This document shows, piece after piece, positions 27,759-35,968 of a DNA stretch of 64,000 nt (the stretch's first letter is position 1; each line of letters starts with the position of its first letter). Position numbers and translations under genes: made by a program. Source of the stretch: Lysinibacillus antri. Lineage in GTDB: Bacteria; Bacillota; Bacilli; Bacillales_A; Planococcaceae. The notes under the pieces are model-generated. The model saw nothing but the letters and a program-made list of their open reading frames with translations. It had not been told where the DNA came from and ran no database searches. The stretch lies in contig NZ_RYYR01000008.1 of the NCBI RefSeq assembly GCF_003977595.1, positions 101,083 to 165,082 on the forward strand, written 5' to 3'.

Positions 27759-27886
27759 GCCTTTCGTTAGTAGAAAAAACTAAAAGTAAAAATATTGAGA
27801 TCCACACTAGTTGAATGGTCATGAAAATAATCCCTTTGCTGCTTTTGTACATATAATGTTTAGGATTTAACAAAAGGGTGTGAACT

Positions 27887-27970
27887 ATGTGGGCATTTTG
27901 GCAATTCTATGGGATTAATCCGAGATTTATAGATGCTGTTACCTGCCCTTCTCCCCCTACCCTATACTAG
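27887..27970 (+). CDS. Possible 27-residue leader ORF
   Basis: AAGGGTG lies six bases before an ATG opening a 27-codon frame (MWAFWQFYGINPRF, ending SPPTLY) that stops 20 bp before the next gene. It is Trp/Phe-rich. It could be a real micro-protein or a chance frame; there is no homology support. Confidence 0.25.
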   Translation: MWAFWQFYGINPRFIDAVTCPSPPTLY

Positions 27971-27990
27971 TTTTCATTTGGAGGATTTGT

Positions 27991-28482
27991 ATGACAAATT
28001 TTTATTCATTTCATGGAACTGTTACGGCGATTAGTGATTTTTTCACAGGTCAAAATGGTAATAGCGAAGGCTGTTATAAATTATTCACTCTAGAAAACGA
28101 ATCGGGTTCTATTGTAAATTTCGTTATTTCACCCTCAACTTATTTTGTGGATCAACAAATGGTCTTGGTAGGAGATCGCGTGACCGGATATTATGATGGA
28201 GATTTACCCGCAATTTTTATTTACCCTCCCCAATACCAAGCGCTTGTCATCGTAAAAGATAACCCAAATCAGAATGTAAAAGTGGATTATTTTAATAGCC
28301 AATTGGTAAGTACTGATGGATCTTTAAAATTAAATTTATCTCCTTATACAAGAATACTATTAACGAATGGTCAACCTTTTTCGAGATATCCGGCAAATCG
28401 AGATTTAATTGTTCTATATGGCCCTACTACAAGAAGTATCCCTGCACAAACAACACCTTATCGTATAATCGTTTTATGTTAA
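27991..28482 (+). CDS. Hypothetical beta-rich protein
   Basis: 163 residues, no signal peptide or membrane helix, rich in beta-formers with two similar-looking halves (a segment YFVDQQMVLVGDRVTGYYD and a segment of the same character near residue 125). This suggests a small beta-barrel, possibly OB-like. I do not recognise the family. The ribosome-binding site GGAGG is eight bases before the ATG. A terminator follows at 28497-28523. Confidence 0.65.
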   Translation: MTNFYSFHGTVTAISDFFTGQNGNSEGCYKLFTLENESGSIVNFVISPSTYFVDQQMVLVGDRVTGYYDGDLPAIFIYPPQYQALVIVKDNPNQNVKVDYFNSQLVSTDGSLKLNLSPYTRILLTNGQPFSRYPANRDLIVLYGPTTRSIPAQTTPYRIIVLC

Positions 28483-28496
28483 TGGATTCTTCTATT

Positions 28497-28523
28497 AAAA
28501 CTCGTTCAGTATTGGCGAGTTTT
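28497..28523 (+). terminator. Terminator of the 163-residue gene
   Basis: Stem AAAACTCG / CGAGTTTT followed by further T residues. Confidence 0.8.
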
Positions 28524-28543
28524 TTTATATTTTTCTGCATAGT

Positions 28544-28696
28544 AAAAAAGGAGTCGTCCAAAAAGGCATTTTGGGACGGCTCCTTTTCGACGAGGATAGT
28601 GACAATTTATTGTTACTACCGCAGGAGCAAAGCTTTTGAACGATATTTTATCATTAGAAGCATAGATGCCCAGAAAGTGTAGGCTTTCTGGGCATC
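28544..28696 (-). repeat. Structured dispersed repeat element, copy 2 (~153 bp)
   Basis: Reverse-oriented near-copy of 13933-14080. In element orientation it begins with a 13-bp hairpin (GATGCCCAGAAAG / CTTTCTGGGCATC), continues with the same core (CTTTGCTCCTGCGGTAG, ACAATAAATTGT, CCTCGTCG) and ends in the AGGAGCCGTCC hairpin and T-run. It lies between a + gene and the convergent GNAT gene, the same context as copy 1. Confidence 0.85.
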
Positions 28697-28724
28697 CCCA
28701 AGTTAAATAATCGATTAGCAATTA

Positions 28725-29168
28725 TTAAGCTAAACTTAATTCATACTGATAAAATTGGGAATCTCTTACGTAACCATTTTTTTCATATAGGCTTTGCGCA
28801 GAATAGTTATCGGGTGCTGTACTTAGACTAATACTTTTGGCACCGGTTTGAATCCCGTAATCTTTTACTTTTTGCAGGAGCATTTCACCGATCCCTTGTT
28901 TTCTCGCTTCTGCAGCTACATATAAGTCGTTCAGTATCCAAGCTCTTCTCATCGAAATGGACGAAAATGTAGGATACAGTTGAGTAAAACCTACATACTC
29001 TTGTTCGTTTTTAACAACAAATATAACAGAATCTTTGTTTTCTATACGTTCCTTTATGTAAGCACTCGCACCTTCTAGATCTGATGGTTGCTCATAAAAC
29101 ATTCGGTATAAATTAAATAATTTTGATACTCCTTCTAGATCTTCAATGGTAGCTTGATAGATTTTCAT
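28725..29168 (-). CDS. GNAT family N-acetyltransferase
   Basis: 147-residue single-domain acetyltransferase. The acetyl-CoA-binding segment is VAAEARKQGIGEMLLQKV (near residues 88-105), with the C-terminal SLYEKNGYVRD motif near 128. The substrate is unknown. GGAGGG lies before the ATG. It is monocistronic; the structured repeat probably supplies its terminator. Confidence 0.9.
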   Translation of the reverse strand: MKIYQATIEDLEGVSKLFNLYRMFYEQPSDLEGASAYIKERIENKDSVIFVVKNEQEYVGFTQLYPTFSSISMRRAWILNDLYVAAEARKQGIGEMLLQKVKDYGIQTGAKSISLSTAPDNYSAQSLYEKNGYVRDSQFYQYELSLA

Positions 29169-29305
29169 TCAAATCCCTCCCTCATTTGCTCATATTATAC
29201 ACCTTTGATAGGGAAATGTTGTAAAATTAAACACCGGTATTACTGAATAATGGCGATTTCTATCATGACGAAACTACTGATTGAAATGTTTTCCTCAAAA
29301 AAATA

Positions 29306-29328
29306 GGCTCTACTACGAATAGTAGAAC
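29306..29328 (-). terminator. Terminator of the beta-propeller gene
   Basis: On the minus strand GGTTCTACTA pairs with TAGTAGAGCC around TTCG, followed by TATTTTTTT. Confidence 0.8.
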
Positions 29329-29338
29329 CAGTTGAATC

Positions 29339-30655
29339 TTAAGTATTCCTTCTTTTTAAGAAAAAGGTCAATGCAAAGGTATACCCGAAAATAATAAGTG
29401 TACATCCAAATAAAGCAGCTGCTAACATGCCCAGTGCGATTCCGTACCACGGATCTACAACCATTGCAACGATAAAACTACTGATGAATACAAGAACAGT
29501 AAGAAGTACACTCGCAATCGAAGGATAATATCTTCTTCTTGAATGATAGAACGATAAATATGTGCTGATTAAGCCTAATAAGATTACATACAGAATAGCC
29601 ACTGTACTACCGTTTGCAAATATATCAATTGATTTTGATAACAGATGGCTTGATTTTCCATGAGGCAATTCCAATTCTATTGATTGTATTTTTTCCGTTT
29701 CCAGATCTATTACTTTTAACGTATGTTCTGCAGGATCTTGTGGCCAATTAGAATTTTCTAAAAAGGCAATTTGGGTTTGGTCCTTGAAAAATTCCGGTGA
29801 GACAACCGATGAATCAAGATTTGTTAACCTTTTGCTTTGCCCATTTTCAAGATCAAGTAAAAATAGTTCATATTTAAAGAGTGAACTGTCCAGTGATTCC
29901 TTCGAAATGCTTGTATAAGCAATCCTTTTTCCATCTGGTGAATACCGGAAAGAATAGGTATCATCCGGTAGCAGAGTGGAGCCTGGTGCTTCTTTTTCTG
30001 AACCATCTTCTAAAGAGAAAGCTGTCACTACTTCTCTATTCCCATCAAACAAGCTGTAATAAATTTCTTTCCCATCTGGTGAAACAGAAAGATAATTCAT
30101 CGTAAAGTGGTCTTGATTCGTTAGTTGTTTAATCTCTTTTGAAACGATATCCACGACAAACAAATCAAAGCCTTCTGTCGTTTCACCTTCAGCTTTTTTA
30201 AAGTCTTCTGCAGCTGTTCCAAAAAAATAGATTTCTTCACCTGTGTTTGAAAAGACAGCCTCTGATACATGCGTTGTAGCGTTTGTTAGGATTTCCTGCC
30301 CCGTGCCATTTTGACTGGCTACAAGTAATGAGTTGATCCCTTCTGCATTTTCAGCTAAATAAAGAATTTTCGTTCCATCTTTAGAATATCTGGGACTATG
30401 AAAATTTTCGGATGCGGATTCTGTTAATTTTTCTACGTCTGTCCCTTCACTAGTTGAACGATAAATATCTTCTTTGCCATCTACAAAATAGGAAAATACG
30501 TAATATTCTTCATTCGGTGACAAATCAAATGAGCTTCCCATCCCAGTAAAATAGCGATATGGATCATCATCCCGCAATATGCTAAGCACAATCGACGCTG
30601 CAAGCAAAAGGAAGGTAACCGAGATTAAACTAATTAATATTCTTTTTTTTTTCAA
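29339..30655 (-). CDS. Membrane-anchored TolB/WD40-like beta-propeller protein
   Basis: 438 residues. One N-terminal TM helix (about 5-25), then an extracytoplasmic domain of PD40-type repeats (repeated S-x-D-G-x-x-I-x-Y pattern, e.g. YSKDGTKILYLAENA and SPDGKRIAYTS), then a C-terminal block of about three TM helices (about 335-430). The start is a TTG with GGGAGATAGACAA upstream. Function unknown; a scaffold or ligand-sensing role is possible. A three-copy 21-bp-period array sits just upstream of its start. Confidence 0.75.
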   Translation of the reverse strand: MKKKRILISLISVTFLLLAASIVLSILRDDDPYRYFTGMGSSFDLSPNEEYYVFSYFVDGKEDIYRSTSEGTDVEKLTESASENFHSPRYSKDGTKILYLAENAEGINSLLVASQNGTGQEILTNATTHVSEAVFSNTGEEIYFFGTAAEDFKKAEGETTEGFDLFVVDIVSKEIKQLTNQDHFTMNYLSVSPDGKEIYYSLFDGNREVVTAFSLEDGSEKEAPGSTLLPDDTYSFRYSPDGKRIAYTSISKESLDSSLFKYELFLLDLENGQSKRLTNLDSSVVSPEFFKDQTQIAFLENSNWPQDPAEHTLKVIDLETEKIQSIELELPHGKSSHLLSKSIDIFANGSTVAILYVILLGLISTYLSFYHSRRRYYPSIASVLLTVLVFISSFIVAMVVDPWYGIALGMLAAALFGCTLIIFGYTFALTFFLKRRNT

Positions 30656-30690
30656 ATTGTCTATCTCCCTTTTTCTATTATTAGATCTAG

Positions 30691-30753
30691 TTTGGCTAAC
30701 ATTTCCCTTTGTTTGACTAATATTTTGCGCACTTTGGCTAATATATTCATTTA
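30691..30753. repeat. Three direct repeats with exact 21-bp period (TTTGGCTAATAT type)
   Basis: TTTG(G/A)CTAA(C/T)AT begins at 30691, 30712 and 30733. It starts 36 bp upstream of the beta-propeller gene. The reverse complement ATATTAGCCAAA differs at two of twelve positions from the ATATCCGCCAAA units of the 12270-12374 array. Confidence 0.8.
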
Positions 30754-30834
30754 CTAGGATCTTTTACATAAACACACACCACATGCAATCGCCCACAATA
30801 GTACAACATGTCCAATGAATATTCCTATAATTCA

Positions 30835-31005
30835 TTAGGATTTATTATGAAAACAGTCTTCACATATAAATTTGCCTTCGTTATTTAAATAGGCTTTTAT
30901 TTCTGTAAACCCTTTTTGCTTAGGGTAACGCATTTTCACAAAAACAATGTCGTCTTCTTTAATCTCTTTCTCACACGCCATACATTTTGGTTGATCCCAA
31001 AGCAC
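30835..31005 (-). CDS. Small zinc-ribbon-like protein (GTG start)
   Basis: 56 residues with two CxxC pairs (CMAC near residues 8-11 and CEDC near 48-51) around a basic middle (MRYPKQKGFTEIKAYL), the layout of a short treble-clef or zinc ribbon. Relatives in bacilli are frequently mislabelled as Fe3+-hydroxamate transporter components; nothing here supports transport. AGGAGG lies nine bases before GTG. It is flanked on both sides by 21-bp-period arrays. Confidence 0.7.
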   Translation of the reverse strand: MLWDQPKCMACEKEIKEDDIVFVKMRYPKQKGFTEIKAYLNNEGKFICEDCFHNKS

Positions 31006-31100
31006 ACGAACGCACCTCCTGAGAATAATTTTATTTATTAGCTTATTATCTATACGAATTACTTCTATAAAAGTTTCTTACAAAGTCAGCTCTAGTTTGG

Positions 31101-31205
31101 TTTGTCTAATATTTCCCTTTGTTTGGCTAATATCCCTTAAGATTTGACTAATATTGTGCTCATTTTGGCTAATAATCTATTTAGTTTGGCTAATATACTC
31201 ATGAA
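31101..31205. repeat. Five direct repeats with exact 21-bp period (TTTGGCTAATAT type)
   Basis: Units start at 31101, 31122, 31143, 31164 and 31185 with consensus TTTGGCTAATAT; the other ~9 bp vary. A CTAGTTTGG immediately before the first unit is shared with the array at 30691. The array lies in the divergent gap between the zinc-ribbon gene (-) and the secreted protein gene at 31270 (+). Confidence 0.85.
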
Positions 31206-31269
31206 TAAAAAATTTCAATATTTCAATAATAAAAAGGAGTATTTTTCAACTTGGGAAGGGGAAGTTTTG

Positions 31270-31911
31270 ATGAAAAAATTATTGTTGATGGGACTTATTT
31301 TGTTTTTCCCTCTAAATATGGTGGTTGGAATATCGAGTGCCGACGCAGCACCTAAGGAAAAGTCTATGAGTCAAGCAGAGGTAAAGTTTGAAAATGACTT
31401 TAGGAGACTTTGGATTGATCATATATTGTGGACAAGTAACTATATTACAAGTGCCACAACAGCAACAGCAGAAGATCAAAAAGAGGTATTGGCTAGACTA
31501 CTGAAAAATCAAGAAGACATTGGGAATGCTATAAAACCACTATACGGAGAGAAGGCTGGGAACAAACTGACGACTTTGCTTAAGGATCATATTGTAATCG
31601 CTGGAAAGATCGTTGATGCGGCTAAAAGTAAAAATGAATCCTTAGTAGATCAGCTAAATAAAGAATGGCTTAAAAATGCTGACGAAATAGCGGCTTTCCT
31701 TAGCGGGGCAAACCCCCATTTAAAAAATGAAGAGCTAAAAAGTCTACTCACTATGCATCTGAAATTAGTAGCAAATGACTTATCGGCTAGCTTGAATAAA
31801 GATTGGAACGCAAGAATCGCTTCAATTGATGAGGGCGTTACACATATGATTATAATGTCAGATACGATTTCTGAGGCAGTTGTGAAGCAGTTTCCGGATA
31901 AATTCAAATAA
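31270..31911 (+). CDS. Secreted helical protein of unknown function
   Basis: 213 residues. A signal peptide (KKLLLMGLILFFPL... ending ADAA near residue 24) precedes a helix-rich mature domain with conserved-looking motifs FRRLWIDHILWTSNYI, LLKNQEDIGNAIKP and DEGVTHMI. This pattern is familiar from a widespread Firmicutes family without known function. The start is the ATG after GGGGAAGTTTTG; the longer upstream frame runs through the repeat array and is not used. Confidence 0.8.
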   Translation: MKKLLLMGLILFFPLNMVVGISSADAAPKEKSMSQAEVKFENDFRRLWIDHILWTSNYITSATTATAEDQKEVLARLLKNQEDIGNAIKPLYGEKAGNKLTTLLKDHIVIAGKIVDAAKSKNESLVDQLNKEWLKNADEIAAFLSGANPHLKNEELKSLLTMHLKLVANDLSASLNKDWNARIASIDEGVTHMIIMSDTISEAVVKQFPDKFK

Positions 31912-31918
31912 TAATCTT

Positions 31919-31949
31919 AAGAATCTCCAGCTTGTTGTTGGAGATTCTT
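31919..31949 (+). terminator. Terminator
   Basis: 11-bp stem AAGAATCTCCA / TGGAGATTCTT followed by TCATTTT. Confidence 0.8.
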
Positions 31950-31954
31950 TCATT

Positions 31955-32470
31955 TTAATTTTCATCTATCGCCCCCCTATGTTTCCTTCTTGCTCGAAAC
32001 ATTTCTCCATATGCTGCACCCCCTAAAATCAACACAGCTCCAACTATCTGCACAAAACTTAACATTTCTCCTAAAATCGTAGCGGAAAAAATTAATGCCG
32101 AGAGAGGTTCTAAGTATCCTAAAATTGACACTGACTGCACGGGCAAATGACCAATGGAAGAAAAATAGAAATAGCAACCAATTCCAGTATTTACAACACC
32201 TAATATCAATATAGGTATCCAGTTTCCTTCTAAAAGATTAACCGCGAATCCTTGCTTCAATCCTACAAATATAGCCACTGTTAAAAAGCTCACAACTAAC
32301 TGGCACATCGCATTTTCCAATCCTGTTATAGTTACAGCCTTTTTGTTGAAAATGACCATAAAAACATACATGACTGCCGATAATATACCGAAGATTAATC
32401 CCCAGGAAATTTCCCCCTGTGCAAAAGCTTGCCCGTTTACACAAAATAAAAATAAGCGTATCCCACATCT
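31955..32470 (-). pseudogene. 5'-truncated EamA/DMT-family transporter
   Basis: The frame encodes only the second EamA domain of a drug/metabolite exporter: QGEISWGLIFGILSAV, then the VNTGIGCYFYFSSIGHLP and LGYLEPLSALIFSATILGE motifs typical of the C-terminal half. Roughly the first 150 residues expected are missing, and upstream sequence (32470-32640) shows no coding similarity or start site. Probably non-functional. Confidence 0.75.
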
Positions 32471-32645
32471 GAAAGGTACGCTTATTATGATAATCAATTT
32501 AGTTTCATTTTTATCGCACCCTCTTGTTAAAGGGAACTTTCTACTATTCTATATTTTGCAAATAGCAACGGAAATTCTGTATAATGCTTCCGCTATGTTC
32601 AATAGATCTTAAAAAATATATTATTTATAAAGTAATAAGCATCAT

Positions 32646-33470
32646 TCAAATCTTCTGCTTTTCAAACATTGATACTCCTTCATATGATTTAAATGGTTTT
32701 CCCTCAAAAAAATCCATAATCATTTCATTAAAAATATCCTTTTCCATCGTGCTTATTGGGTCGAATGCGTTTTTAAATAAAGCAAGCGTAGCATTTGGGA
32801 TATTGTTAAAGAGTATTTGGGAGCCCTTTCTTTCATCTACACCCATCACTTTTCTATCACCGCCCATAACCAAAGTTGGAACGTTAATATTTATTAATTC
32901 ATTTGTATGGGTAGGAAATTCAGAATTTTTAGCAAGAAGAAACATTTCTTTATTAAATGTAAACGAGTCACGTAATATGTTTTTCGTGAATTCTTCCTTA
33001 CCATAGACTTTCAACATTAAGTTAATAATCGTATCATAGGACATCATTTTAAAAATCGTATTGGACACTTTCAAGACCCAGCCTGATACCTTTGTAGGGA
33101 CTTCGCTGTAACCATTCGATAACACGAGCTTCTCAATATATTTAGGATACTTTGATGCGAACAATTGAGCTGTAACTGAACCATAAGACAATCCAACCAG
33201 ATGCGTCTTCGTTATATTGAGTTCGTCTAAAAATTTTTTTACATCTTCAGCCATGACTCTTGCAGTGAATTTGTTATCTGGGAAGGTTTTCGTAGATTCT
33301 CCGTGCCCCCTCATATCCAACATAATCATCTTATATTTGGAGGAAAAAGATTCTATTTGGGGTTCCCACATCTTCCAACTAGCTCCTAATCCATGCAGAA
33401 ACACAATCGGATCACCTTGCCCCCTTACTTCATAATTTATCTGTACTTTATCAAACTCTACTTTTGGCAT
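32646..33470 (-). CDS. Alpha/beta hydrolase
   Basis: 274-residue single-domain hydrolase. Oxyanion-hole motif FLHGLGASWKMW (near residue 26), DMRGHGES (near 52), nucleophile elbow GLSYGS (near 93) and a Asp region near GGDRKVMG. The C-terminal His that would complete the triad is not obvious: ALFKNAFDP stands where a G-H is usual, which may mean a changed active site. Start at the ATG after GAGGGA. Substrate unknown. Confidence 0.85.
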   Translation of the reverse strand: MPKVEFDKVQINYEVRGQGDPIVFLHGLGASWKMWEPQIESFSSKYKMIMLDMRGHGESTKTFPDNKFTARVMAEDVKKFLDELNITKTHLVGLSYGSVTAQLFASKYPKYIEKLVLSNGYSEVPTKVSGWVLKVSNTIFKMMSYDTIINLMLKVYGKEEFTKNILRDSFTFNKEMFLLAKNSEFPTHTNELININVPTLVMGGDRKVMGVDERKGSQILFNNIPNATLALFKNAFDPISTMEKDIFNEMIMDFFEGKPFKSYEGVSMFEKQKI

Positions 33471-33682
33471 ACTTTCCCTCATTATTTCTATTAATTATTT
33501 TTTTACAAAGAAGAATTCTGTATTGAAGAGGATTTTTCCTTTAGCAAGCACCATAGTTCAGAATCTGGTCCCTTTAGCTTTTTTCTAACTAAATGAGAAT
33601 TTTTCATTGATAGGCTAAATTATTCGGGATTGCTATGATCACTTTAGCCTTTATCGTGTCCGATTGTGGGATAAAGAATGTT

Positions 33683-34459
33683 TTACTTTGCCTGTGATAA
33701 AAAAGTAAATAGTTTAGGGACTCGATCTCTAAACGATACGTAGTTATGTTCTGCTTCTTTAACAATTTGAAACTCTACATTTGGTACTTTTTCTTTTAAG
33801 ATTTCATATATGACTTTATTTGAAGCTAAAAATTCCTTATTAATTACTTCCACATCCCCAGATTCCCTAGTTCCGCAGTCTAAATAGATATTTTTAACTT
33901 GCGATAAATCCGTGCATTGTATTAACTTTTCAATCTCCTCTTGATTTCGATAAAAAGCAGAGGATAAAATCGCGATGTTTCTGAAAATTTGTGGATAACG
34001 ACACATCGCGAATGTTGAGATAAGGCCTCCTAAGGACATTCCCGCCATCGCTGTACGTTCTGTTAATGTTCGATAATTATTGTCTATAAATGGCTTTAGT
34101 TCACGAACGATAAAATCTACATACTGTATCCCTTTTCCACCAGCTAATGATTCCTGTCCTAAAAATTTCTTACTGTATTCCCCACATATCCATGGACAAT
34201 ATTCATTTATTCTTTCTTCACTATTTTGGTCTATTCCGACAACAATAACATTCAATTCATTTTCATCTAAGTAATTTTCAAGATTTAAAGAAGTACCGCC
34301 AATTGCATCCTTATCATGGAAAACATTTTGACCATCATGCATATACAAAACTGGGTAACGCTGATCGTCCTTATTGTAGTTTTTTGGTAGATATATTCTT
34401 ATCAGTCTTTTTTGCTTGAATGCAGTTATATAAAACGGAATTATTTCTAACACAACCAT
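33683..34459 (-). CDS. Esterase of the Fes/EsteraseD-like alpha/beta hydrolase group
   Basis: 258 residues. PVLYMHDGQNVF (near residue 35) is the typical oxyanion region, GMSLGG (near 143) contains the nucleophile Ser, and EHNY (near 242) the catalytic His. Proteins of this group hydrolyse siderophore, carbohydrate or thioester esters; the substrate cannot be told here. ATG after AAGGGTGGG, or the GTG two codons on. Confidence 0.85.
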   Translation of the reverse strand: MVVLEIIPFYITAFKQKRLIRIYLPKNYNKDDQRYPVLYMHDGQNVFHDKDAIGGTSLNLENYLDENELNVIVVGIDQNSEERINEYCPWICGEYSKKFLGQESLAGGKGIQYVDFIVRELKPFIDNNYRTLTERTAMAGMSLGGLISTFAMCRYPQIFRNIAILSSAFYRNQEEIEKLIQCTDLSQVKNIYLDCGTRESGDVEVINKEFLASNKVIYEILKEKVPNVEFQIVKEAEHNYVSFRDRVPKLFTFLSQAK

Positions 34460-34588
34460 CCCACCCTTTTCATATCACTTCAATTATTAATTAATAATTT
34501 TTGATTTAAGTAGATTACACCACAACCCACCCTGAAGTTAAACATTAATTTCCATTTTTGAAGTGAAAGTTGTTGTTCAATATGAAAA

Positions 34589-34628
34589 ATGAATCAACTT
34601 GGAATTTTATTTTCCAAGCTGATTCATT
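34589..34628 (-). terminator. Terminator of the sigma/anti-sigma operon
   Basis: 17-bp stem AATGAATCAACTTGGAA / TTCCAAGCTGATTCATT with one mismatch, 8 bp past the stop. Confidence 0.8.
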
Positions 34629-34635
34629 TATATAG

Positions 34636-35322
34636 TTAATTTCCAATTTGTTTTTCATTCACATAGTTTAGAACTTCCTGTGCTTTTATAAAATCCTCTT
34701 GTGAATCAGTAGGAATCCTATCAATATCTGGTGGTGTTGAGACTCCTGTTTGCGCCATAACGGTTTCATATGTTAGCAAAGCTTGAATATATTGTTCGTA
34801 TTCTTCCTCTGTTAAAATCTCTTTACTAGATGGGAGATTGTTTAATTGGTCAAAGTAGGGCTGGATTTCATAAAGAGCTACTTTAATTTCCTCTAGTTGT
34901 TCTTCCGGGACTTCCGAATAATCAATATTTCCATTTTTATCACCAAGTTCGAGTTTTGCACTTGTGATGACAGTTAATAGTTCTTTAAATTGTTCGTATT
35001 GCTCTTTTCCTAGGTTACCTTTTGCTTGTGTTAATTTTGCATCAAATAATAAATAACCTTTCATTGTGATATTTGCTATATGTTTTTTTACATTATCAAA
35101 CGAACCATATAAATCATCTGCAAGTAACGACTGATACGCAAATGCACCTGTTGGCACCATTAAACAAGCTGCTATCATCGCAACGGCCATTCGTTTTTTT
35201 ACAAAACGTTTCACACTTCCGCCCATTTCTGATTTTGCTTTTTGGATGCCAAGTTTCCCCCTTTCGTGAAGCTCTTCTGGAATTTCAATTTTTGTTAGCT
35301 CTTGTTTAAGTTGATTATCCAT
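34636..35322 (-). CDS. Membrane-anchored anti-sigma-like protein (DUF3600 type)
   Basis: 228 residues: a short cytoplasmic N-terminus (about 1-45) that would bind the sigma factor, one TM helix (VAMIAACLMVPTGAFAY, about 47-63) and an extracytoplasmic Gln/Glu-rich domain resembling DUF3600 proteins encoded with ECF sigma factors. The start overlaps the sigma gene end by 8 bp, with AAAGGAGG upstream. The signal sensed is unknown. Confidence 0.75.
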   Translation of the reverse strand: MDNQLKQELTKIEIPEELHERGKLGIQKAKSEMGGSVKRFVKKRMAVAMIAACLMVPTGAFAYQSLLADDLYGSFDNVKKHIANITMKGYLLFDAKLTQAKGNLGKEQYEQFKELLTVITSAKLELGDKNGNIDYSEVPEEQLEEIKVALYEIQPYFDQLNNLPSSKEILTEEEYEQYIQALLTYETVMAQTGVSTPPDIDRIPTDSQEDFIKAQEVLNYVNEKQIGN

Positions 35323-35839
35323 AGTTTTCTACCTCCTTTATATTTTGGCGAAGTTTATTTAAAGCGCGGTATAATACAGACTTTGCAGTTCCAAGTGGGA
35401 TTTCTAGTATCTCTGAAATTTCCTTTAACGTACGATCGTCATAATATTTTAATAAGATGATACTCTTCTCCTCTTCTTGCAAAATATCCATCAGCTTATG
35501 TAAAGCTAAAGAAAGTACGATATCTTCATTTTCTTCTATAGTGGGTATATCAAACTCTGGATTTAGTTGAATCACCTTTTTGTTTTTATTGATCAAGTTC
35601 AACGCACAATTGATTGTAATTTTCATGAGCCATGTCTTGAAATATTCTGGTTTACTCAAGGTGCGAATGTTCTTAAAGGACTGATAAGCGACTTCTTGAA
35701 CAATATCTAATGCATCATCTTTATTTTTCACATAGACATAAGCCATTCGATAAATATCTTTTTCGTACTGTTGAAAAAGCTCTAAATATGCTTTGTCATT
35801 TCCTTTTTGTGCTTTTTTTACTAAGCGTTTAATATTCAT
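35315..35839 (-). CDS. ECF-type RNA polymerase sigma factor
   Basis: 174 residues with sigma region 2 (YMAYVYVKN-like, here DIYRMAYVYVKNKDDALDIV) near residues 28-48 and region 4 HTH (TLKEISEILEIPLGTAKSVL) near 135-155. Start at the ATG after GAAAGGAGGAATTACG; the open frame extends 14 codons further without a site. It is paired with the membrane anti-sigma gene, so activity is likely controlled by an envelope signal. Upstream TGTCTAA resembles an ECF -10, but no matching -35 was found. Confidence 0.92.
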   Translation of the reverse strand: MNIKRLVKKAQKGNDKAYLELFQQYEKDIYRMAYVYVKNKDDALDIVQEVAYQSFKNIRTLSKPEYFKTWLMKITINCALNLINKNKKVIQLNPEFDIPTIEENEDIVLSLALHKLMDILQEEEKSIILLKYYDDRTLKEISEILEIPLGTAKSVLYRALNKLRQNIKEVENYG

Positions 35840-35968
35840 CGTAATTCCTCCTTTCGTTTTGGGTTTACATGTATTAGACAAACAAGAAGGTCATTTGGCT
35901 TAAGATTTTCAAATTTTTTTATTGAAGAATCGCTCTCTTTCAATGAAATAACTAAAATTTACCGTTGT

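Noticed and set aside
28476..28722. Open frames on both strands through the structured repeat
   Set aside because: They run through hairpins and are not conserved between the two copies of the element.
35850..35900. ECF promoter of the sigma operon (TGTCTAA as -10)
   Set aside because: No matching -35 at 16-17 bp upstream; not reported as a feature.
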